From an uncultured Bacteroidota bacterium (lineage in GTDB: Bacteria; Bacteroidota; Bacteroidia; Bacteroidales; P3): a stretch of 64,000 bases of DNA. Position numbers and translations under genes: made by a program. The DNA lies in NCBI GenBank assembly GCA_902774395.1, contig CACYIK010000003.1:62551-126550 (forward strand), written 5' to 3'. The notes under the pieces were generated by a model that saw only the letters and a program-made list of their open reading frames with translations, was not told the DNA's origin and did no database searches. Below are positions 58,835-64,000 of this stretch, piece after piece. How positions within the stretch are numbered: the stretch's first letter is position 1; every line of letters begins with the position of its first letter.

Positions 58835-58980
58835 GGTACCTCTTTGAAAGACCTCGGCAAGCGCTGGTTCTCCTTCAACAAGATAAGAGGAGTGTCAGTG
58901 GCACTCCGAGCATAGCCCTGTGTCGAGCTATGACAGCAAAGAAACTATTAGGGAATGTAAACTAAATATCTTTCATTCCC
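58835..58980. other. Intergenic region with small inverted repeat
   Basis: Contains AGGGAATG (58950-58957) and CATTCCCT about 16 bases later, spanning the edge of the 26-bp repeat. No gene is seen. Confidence 0.5.
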
Positions 58981-59006
58981 TATTTCACTTTTCACAATTC
59001 ACATTC
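58981..59006 (+). repeat. 26-bp perfect inverted repeat, left end of the McrBC module
   Basis: The reverse complement of 62642-62667, with no mismatch over 26 bases (inner part TTTCACTTTTCACAATTCAC). The two copies enclose the three-gene module. Confidence 0.9.
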
Positions 59007-59038
59007 CTTGCCTTGCGGGTCTGTGTGAAAATCTTTAT

Positions 59039-59069
59039 TTTGCTAATTCAGAAATTATGTGTATCTTTG
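59039..59069 (+). promoter_or_regulatory. Bacteroidetes-type promoter for the McrBC module
   Basis: -33 TTTG at 59039-59042 and -7 TATCTTTG at 59062-59069, spacer 19 bases. Start codon 20 bases downstream. Confidence 0.85.
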
Positions 59070-59089
59070 CATATTGAAAAAATAAGGAT

Positions 59090-60337
59090 ATGGATAATAG
59101 ATCTTTAACCGAGAGAGAGCGTATTGACGCGCTCGTATTCCGTCTTGGCATCAGTATCAGGCAATTAGCACGTCTTGTCGATATGAATGAAAACACCTTC
59201 TACCATATTACCGACAATTCCCGTTTTGGCATCTCCGAAAGGACAGCCTCGAAGATATGCTACAATCTTGAAGAAAAGATGCATGTGATAGTCAACCGTG
59301 ACTGGCTGCTGAATGGCAACGGAGAAATGATATTAAAGCAACGGGAATCCTCTCCGCATGTAAACGAAGTGATGCCCTCTGATAATCCTATGAAAAGCGG
59401 CACAAATCGGAGAAAGATGAATCGTAAAGAGGTCTCAGCTTATTCCGAAAAGCAAAGAATTGAAGATTTTATTTATCTCCTAAAAACTAATCATAATCTT
59501 GTGCTCACTGGCGCTCCGGGAACAGGCAAAACCTATCTAACCCAGCAAATCGCCAAGGGAATGGGAGCTATAACGAAATTCGTTCAGTTCCATCCATCAT
59601 ACGATTACACGGATTTCGTCGAAGGGCTAAGACCATTTGACCGGGGTGATGGACAGATAGGTTTCGAAAGACGGGATGGTGTATTCAAGGAATTCTGTAA
59701 ATTGGCAGCAAAAAACAACAAGGAAGATCCCTTGGGGGAAGTTGGGAATCAGCCGTTCGTGTTTATTATTGATGAGATTAACCGAGGTGAAGCGTCGAAG
59801 ATTTTTGGCGAACTATTCTATGCAATTGATCCCAGTTGTAGGGGTGGAAAAGATTATCTTGTTCAGACCCAGTATCAGAATCTCGTTCCTGATACTGATG
59901 TATTTGCGAAAGGTTTTTATGTGCCGGAGAATGTATACATATTGGCTACGATGAACGACATTGACCGTTCTGTAGAGAGTATGGACTTTGCTATGCGCAG
60001 ACGATTTACATGGAAAGAAGTCACACCGGCAGATACACAATCAATGCTTGACACGCTGTCTTGTGCGGAAGAAGCGAAGGCCACAATGGAACGATTAAAC
60101 AATGCAATTGCAGAAATAGATGGCTTAGGTGCGGCATATATGATAGGACCATCCTATTTCCTGAAACTTGGTAAGAATGGCGGTGATTTCGACAAACTAT
60201 GGAGGATGAACATCGAGCCTTTGCTAAAGGAATATCTGCGAGGATTTCGCAAGACAACAGAAATTATTGACAAATTCAGAAAAGCATACTTTGGGGAAGG
60301 CTATGAACCCAAAGTTGAGTTGATAGATGAGAATTAA
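59090..60337 (+). CDS. McrB-like GTPase/AAA+ with N-terminal helix-turn-helix
   Basis: 415 residues. The C-terminal two thirds are McrB-like: Walker A TGAPGTGKTYLTQQIA (G141-T148), the FHPSYDYTDFVEGLRP motif, Walker B FIIDEINRGEASKIFGEL (D228) and TMNDIDRSVESMDFAMRRRF. Residues 10-85 form a different domain: LGISIRQLARLVDMNENTFY and later NRDWLLNGNGEMIL. This is the helix-turn-helix plus W-L-L-x-G-x-G-E motif of XRE-type phage repressors. McrB normally carries a modified-base reader there. The codon use is AT-rich. It overlaps mcrC by 11 bases. Confidence 0.9.
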   Translation: MDNRSLTERERIDALVFRLGISIRQLARLVDMNENTFYHITDNSRFGISERTASKICYNLEEKMHVIVNRDWLLNGNGEMILKQRESSPHVNEVMPSDNPMKSGTNRRKMNRKEVSAYSEKQRIEDFIYLLKTNHNLVLTGAPGTGKTYLTQQIAKGMGAITKFVQFHPSYDYTDFVEGLRPFDRGDGQIGFERRDGVFKEFCKLAAKNNKEDPLGEVGNQPFVFIIDEINRGEASKIFGELFYAIDPSCRGGKDYLVQTQYQNLVPDTDVFAKGFYVPENVYILATMNDIDRSVESMDFAMRRRFTWKEVTPADTQSMLDTLSCAEEAKATMERLNNAIAEIDGLGAAYMIGPSYFLKLGKNGGDFDKLWRMNIEPLLKEYLRGFRKTTEIIDKFRKAYFGEGYEPKVELIDEN

Positions 60338-61652
60338 TCTGACAGATAACAATATCGGACAGAGTGATTCTGGGACATTCTTTAGAAAGGATGTCGCGGC
60401 GCTATTCCCAATCGCAGATAAAACGGTTGCTCAGTTATGTAGGGAGAATGGAAACTTGCTCATTTTTCCCTATAGTATCGAATTGACAGATGATAAAGTT
60501 GGCGATTCTTCTGTCATGAGGATATTGAACACCAATGATCCGGATAAAGTCCATATTACAACAGGTAATGTAATGGGTTTCATTGGAATTGATGATCTTC
60601 AGATAAAAATCCAGTCAAGATTTGATGTCGGACGTGACGACTATTTTCTGCACTATATGCTCCAAAAGGTATTGTCATTCAACCTCTTTAACCTTAATCA
60701 TAATAACGAGCAAGAGGACGTCTTCGATTTCATTATGTATATGTTCCCGTATTTTCTAAAAGCAGCTCTTCGCCAAGGCTTATATAGGGAATACAAAAAT
60801 TTCAATCATAATGATTCAAACATCAAAGGGACAATTGACATTGGAAAACACATTGCAAAGAATGTACCATTCGTTGGGAATATAGCTTACCAAACCCGTG
60901 AGTATAGCTACGACAACAATTTGACTGAGTTAATTCGGCATACCATTGAGTTTATGAAAACCAAAAGGTACGGCCAATCCGTTTTGAATGTCGACCGAGA
61001 AACCATCGAGAATGTAAAGTCCATTATTGAGCATACTCCCTTATATAGGAAGAAAGATAGAAATAATATTATCAGCAAGAACTTACGTATCAAATCACAC
61101 CCTTATTATACAGGATATCGTCCTTTGCAAACACTTTGTCTGCAGATTCTCAGGATGGAAGAAGTGAAATATGGTGAGAGTAGCGATGAGATATGTGGTA
61201 TTCTATTTGATGGGGCTTGGCTCTGGGAGGAGTATGTGAACACAATTTTACGTAAGCTTGGATTTGTTCATCCTGAAAATAGGCAACACAGAGGTGGTAT
61301 TCCCCTCTTTGAAGATAATAGCGGTATTCGTTATCCTGATTTCTATAATGCAGAAATGGTGCTTGATGCCAAGTATAAATGCCTAGGAAGTTACGAAAAA
61401 GTGGCAGAAATGGATAGAAATGATGTACATCAAGTGATAACCTACATGAAAACATTGCATGTGGATAAAGGAGGATTCATCGCTCCTTTGGAACAGAAAC
61501 AGGATAAGATTCCCTCTTCTTTTTTGAGGAAAAGTGCCGCTACGCTTTCAATATTTGGTATCGAAATAAATAAAACAGCAACTTCATACGCGGAATTTTG
61601 TGAGAAAATGAAAGAAATGGAAATGACATTTATTGAATCATTAAAATTGTAA
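60327..61652 (+). CDS. McrC-like restriction nuclease subunit
   Basis: 441 residues. The N-terminal half has the McrC pattern (LCRENGNLLIFPYSIELTDD and GNVMGFIGIDDLQIKIQSRF). The C-terminal PD-(D/E)XK nuclease has YPDFYNAEMVLDAKYK, with D338, D347 and K349. McrC is the nuclease partner of McrB in modification-dependent restriction. It overlaps mcrB by 11 bases and precedes the DUF2971 gene by 16 bases, so the three are one transcript. It is AT-rich compared with the core genome. Confidence 0.9.
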   Translation: MRINLTDNNIGQSDSGTFFRKDVAALFPIADKTVAQLCRENGNLLIFPYSIELTDDKVGDSSVMRILNTNDPDKVHITTGNVMGFIGIDDLQIKIQSRFDVGRDDYFLHYMLQKVLSFNLFNLNHNNEQEDVFDFIMYMFPYFLKAALRQGLYREYKNFNHNDSNIKGTIDIGKHIAKNVPFVGNIAYQTREYSYDNNLTELIRHTIEFMKTKRYGQSVLNVDRETIENVKSIIEHTPLYRKKDRNNIISKNLRIKSHPYYTGYRPLQTLCLQILRMEEVKYGESSDEICGILFDGAWLWEEYVNTILRKLGFVHPENRQHRGGIPLFEDNSGIRYPDFYNAEMVLDAKYKCLGSYEKVAEMDRNDVHQVITYMKTLHVDKGGFIAPLEQKQDKIPSSFLRKSAATLSIFGIEINKTATSYAEFCEKMKEMEMTFIESLKL

Positions 61653-61668
61653 ATGATTTTCACAAATT

Positions 61669-62562
61669 ATGATAGCATACCATTATACAAATATTGACAA
61701 TCTCAATAAAATCATCACACAAGACGAAAACGGCAACCCCATTCTTAAGTTTAGGGCAACTAATTGTAAGTTTCTCAATGATCAGTATGAAAATACCTTG
61801 GGACTCATCATTCTTGAGAAGTGCCTAAAAACAATCGAAGAAGAGCTAAATGTACCCCAAAAAGAAATGGTTTCTCCGTTATTATTAAAGAATCGGGAAA
61901 AGATAGAACAAGATTTGAAATTATTTCATCCAAATATTGTCACTGACAATTACATTATTTCCATGTCGTTGAATTCAGATAGTCTAATAATGTGGTCAAT
62001 GTATGGAAATAAAGGTGATGGTGTGGCGATAGGTCTTGATGTCGAGGTTCTGGAGGAACACTTTAACGATTGTGAAGTCCAGGGAATATCGGGGAAATGT
62101 ACCTATTGGTCAGATGACATGATAGAACAACTCAAAGATACCTCTTCCGATGTCTATAATAATGTAAAATCCATATATCTGCAGCAGATTTCACCAAATA
62201 TAAAAGCCATGCGATTAGAGATTTGCAATTATTCGGAAAATGACGCAAAAGATAGTTTGCTACATTATCTTCTGTCTTACTACAGTACACATCATAAACA
62301 TGATAATTGGAAAAACGAGCATGAATACCGTTGCTCATGTTATTCATCATTCGAAAATGCCAAATTCCAAAAGGACTTCAGGGGAGATTATATTCCGTTT
62401 ATTGATGTATATTTACCTATCACGGCTTTAAAGGAAATAATGATTGGCCCTAAATGTGGGAAAAATGCAAATTGGATGGCACTCTCACTCTTAGTGAGAA
62501 TGCAAACGTTCAAACTGCCGAACAAACCTATTGTGTCAGAAAGTAAATGCCCATTACAATGA
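61669..62562 (+). CDS. DUF2971-like protein in the McrBC module
   Basis: 297 residues without a signal peptide. The opening AYHYTNIDNLNKIITQD and the motif SLNSDSLIMWSMYGNKGDGV, then AIGLD, match the DUF2971 pattern. A late NEHEYRC block is also typical. The molecular function is not known. Its place within the operon and the repeat boundary suggests a role in defence, either as effector or accessory. The gene is AT-rich like mcrB and mcrC. Confidence 0.82.
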   Translation: MIAYHYTNIDNLNKIITQDENGNPILKFRATNCKFLNDQYENTLGLIILEKCLKTIEEELNVPQKEMVSPLLLKNREKIEQDLKLFHPNIVTDNYIISMSLNSDSLIMWSMYGNKGDGVAIGLDVEVLEEHFNDCEVQGISGKCTYWSDDMIEQLKDTSSDVYNNVKSIYLQQISPNIKAMRLEICNYSENDAKDSLLHYLLSYYSTHHKHDNWKNEHEYRCSCYSSFENAKFQKDFRGDYIPFIDVYLPITALKEIMIGPKCGKNANWMALSLLVRMQTFKLPNKPIVSESKCPLQ

Positions 62563-62972
62563 AAACAAAAGGGGCGAATTAAAAAACATTGCACACGAAA
62601 TGTTTAGCAAGTCTAATTTAACTCTGACTTTATGCTATTGAGAATGTGAATTGTGAAAAGTGAAATATAAAACATTTCGCTTTCCACCAATACCCAATGC
62701 AAATATAATTTTTTCGACGAATACAAAGATATTATGCTAGGCGGGGAACAATGAACTATCACCTGTCCTGCCGAAGAAACCTCAGTCTTCTACCGCATTT
62801 CAACAAAAATCCACCAACAAAAACAGACTACAAAACAAAACCCTCCACAGACACTCATCTCCTGCGGAGGGGTATTGTTAGGATCTGTCTGAGAATACTA
62901 CTTTTATTTTATATTCTCTATTTCTTTCACTTCAACATCTTCTGTCAGCAGCAGATAGTCGGAGGCTCGCTC
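62563..62972. other. Intergenic region right of the McrBC module
   Basis: It holds the right 26-bp repeat and otherwise AT-rich sequence. A short hairpin CTCCTGCGGAG is near 62859. An 80-codon frame at 62751-62993 lacks family features and overlaps the end of the KilA-N frame; I do not call it. Confidence 0.5.
62642..62667 (-). repeat. 26-bp perfect inverted repeat, right end of the McrBC module
   Basis: Exact reverse complement of 58981-59006. It lies 80 bases after the DUF2971 stop. Confidence 0.9.
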
Positions 62973-63539
62973 TTATTTCAGAAGTTTTCGTGAGGCGACT
63001 TCTTCCAATACGGACATCTGCTTGATGGCAATTTGGTTCAGTCGCTTCAGTCTCTCTCGCTGCGGAATGCCGTCACCGATAAGAACTGCATTCAGATTTT
63101 CCAAATTGGAAAGGCATATCAGTTGGTTTATCGTGGCATAATCGCGCATATTTCCCTTCAAATCAGGATTGGTTTTACGCCACTCTTTCGCTGTCATTCC
63201 AAAGAGCGCAACATTGAGCACATCGGCCTCCTCTGCATAAATAAGTGAGCTATGGTAGGTATCCACCTCCGAAGGTATGAGATTGGCACGCACGGCATCG
63301 GTGTGTATGTAGTAGTTGATTTTCGACAGCTCGCGTTTGGCCGTCCAACCAATCAATTGCTGTTCTTCCGATTTCAGTCGCTGATATTCCTTGACGAGAT
63401 AGAGTTCAAACTCGACGGAAACCCAATTGGCAAATTTGAAAGCGATATCTGATATGGCATATATTCCACCCAGCCTGAGAGACGAGTCCGATGGCGTTGG
63501 TGGACTGAACTCATTGGGTGGGAGAGAGCGTGAACGCAT
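62973..63539 (-). pseudogene. KilA-N domain protein, 5-prime truncated
   Basis: From about residue 22 the 188-residue frame matches Bacteroidetes KilA-N family proteins: GGIYAISDIAFKFANWVSVE, FELYLVKEYQRLKSEEQQLI, KINYYIHTDAVRANLIPSE, EADVLNVALFGMTAKEWR and RDYATINQLICLSNLE. The usual N-terminal 70-90 residues with the first part of the KilA-N domain are absent. Instead the frame opens with MRSRSLPPNEFSPPTPSDSS, unrelated text. The gene was probably cut at about 63475 by insertion or recombination. KilA-N domains are phage-type DNA-binding domains. Confidence 0.8.
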
Positions 63540-63800
63540 TTAGACCAGCTTGCATTTTAAACCCCTCGAATTCGAGGGGGTTATTTCTCCCAGCTCCGCA
63601 CCCGGACAATCCCCGTAGGAAAAAATCTACGGAGCTACGAAAGTCGAGAGCAGAGCCATGCTTACATGAGTTTTGCCGAGATGCAGGAGTGTAGAAGAAG
63701 TCAAGATTTACAAGATTTATTCGCTGTATTTGATTTAATTCAGCGGTGCTCATCACCCCTTCGGGGGTCGCCGTAGGCAGGAGAATGTGTAATTCGTCGT
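63540..63800. other. Unassigned sequence between the KilA-N remnant and rnz
   Basis: It contains a near-perfect palindrome ACCCCTCGAATTCGAGGGGG (63558-63580), a CCCCTTCGGGGG hairpin near 63757 and ATCCCCGTAGGAAAAAATCT. An 81-codon minus-strand frame (63511-63756) resembles no family I know. The stretch looks like a remnant of a mobile element. Confidence 0.35.
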
Positions 63801-64000
63801 TTACTTTATTTCGACGATTTGGCCGTCGGTGGCGAGGATGGTGGATGGGAAAAGGGCGGTGGCTTGGTCGGCGAGGAGTTCGGGTTCTTTGTAGCGGGCG
63901 CTGATATGGGTGAGCAGCAGCTGTTTGGGTTCCGCGAGGGTGGCCAGGCGGGCGGCCTGGCCGGCGGTGAGGTGCTGGCGCTCGCGGGCCAGCTCGGCGA
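63801..64000 (-). CDS. rnz: Ribonuclease Z (C-terminal part; start outside window)
   Basis: 66 codons read from the right edge to a stop at 63803-63801. The visible text HLTAGQAARLA, then QLLLTHISARYKEPELLADQ and ILATDGQIVEI, is the end of RNase Z, including the final metal-binding His in LLTHISARY. The enzyme trims tRNA 3-prime ends. The 5-prime part lies beyond the window. Confidence 0.88.
   Translation of the reverse strand, partial: AELARERQHLTAGQAARLATLAEPKQLLLTHISARYKEPELLADQATALFPSTILATDGQIVEIK

Noticed and set aside
62751..62993. 80-codon open frame right of the McrBC module
   Set aside because: No family features, AT-rich composition, and it overlaps the end of the KilA-N frame. 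Insufficient support for a gene.
57152..63800. Integration of an island at tRNA-Ser with a duplicated tRNA end
   Set aside because: No copy of the tRNA 3-prime end longer than about 7 bases was found near the KilA-N remnant, and no integrase is present. The island idea stays possible but the att claim is not supported.

Overview
The window looks like chromosomal DNA of a member of the Bacteroidota, order Bacteroidales, probably a host-associated or uncultured lineage. Four lines of evidence support this. Many genes are preceded by the Bacteroidetes promoter form TAnnTTTG, often with a TTTG about 20 bases upstream. There is a complete moxR-DUF58-batA/B/C/D/E aerotolerance-type operon. Type IX secretion traits are present: a PorD/DUF4835 protein and two large secreted proteins with C-terminal sorting domains. 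The housekeeping genes have Bacteroidetes-like features. The core is GC-rich; the block 59.0-62.7 kb is clearly AT-rich and looks acquired.

Layout. 0-9 kb, mostly minus strand: the C-terminally cut leucyl aminopeptidase, an ABC exporter, DUF721, recF, ispH, an M23 endopeptidase, an unknown protein and lpdA. An 811-base AT-rich intergenic region with a consensus DnaA box leads into dnaA. 9-16 kb: dnaA, a four-helix-bundle protein, a flavin reductase-like protein, a REP-associated tyrosine transposase flanked by paired REP hairpins, a 2-hydroxyacid dehydrogenase, an aminotransferase and porD. 16-32 kb: gyrB, pepE, small envelope proteins, nfo, DUF2461, two transporters, a thioesterase, tyrS and a 1109-residue type IX cargo protein. 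32-45 kb: moxR-DUF58-DUF4381-like-batA-batB-batC-batD-batE, a WG-repeat protein, rseC, ruvC and a transglutaminase-like lipoprotein. 45-57 kb: a caspase-like protein lacking its cysteine, a beta-keto acid cleavage enzyme, a secreted PAD-type deiminase with a type IX signal, half of a glycosyltransferase, trmH, a PepSY-like protein, a membrane protein and secA. 57-63.8 kb: tRNA-Ser(CGA), a DUF4143 ATPase behind five phased operator-like repeats, an McrB-McrC-DUF2971 module bounded by 26-bp inverted repeats, a broken KilA-N gene, and the end of rnz at the right edge.

The most unusual property is repetitive DNA. Short words (ATTTTCA, ACTAAAC, GATGAGT, TTCAGTGTTTAGTG and others) fill many gene junctions, run into coding sequences, and in several genes encode the hydrophobic core of the signal peptide. 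A 111-bp inverted repeat with 3 mismatches supplies the start codon and signal peptide of batD and recurs in opposite orientation at the rseC/ruvC junction, enclosing about 4.7 kb that could invert. Three copies of a separate palindromic dispersed repeat lie at 8.6, 26.8 and 53.2 kb.

Functionally, the bat block should act at the envelope: a MoxR chaperone, VWA proteins, TPR proteins and BatD. PorD and the two sorting-domain proteins imply a type IX secretion system encoded mainly elsewhere. The 59-62.6 kb module is a likely type IV restriction/defence system. All assignments come from reading sequence motifs; no database search was run.
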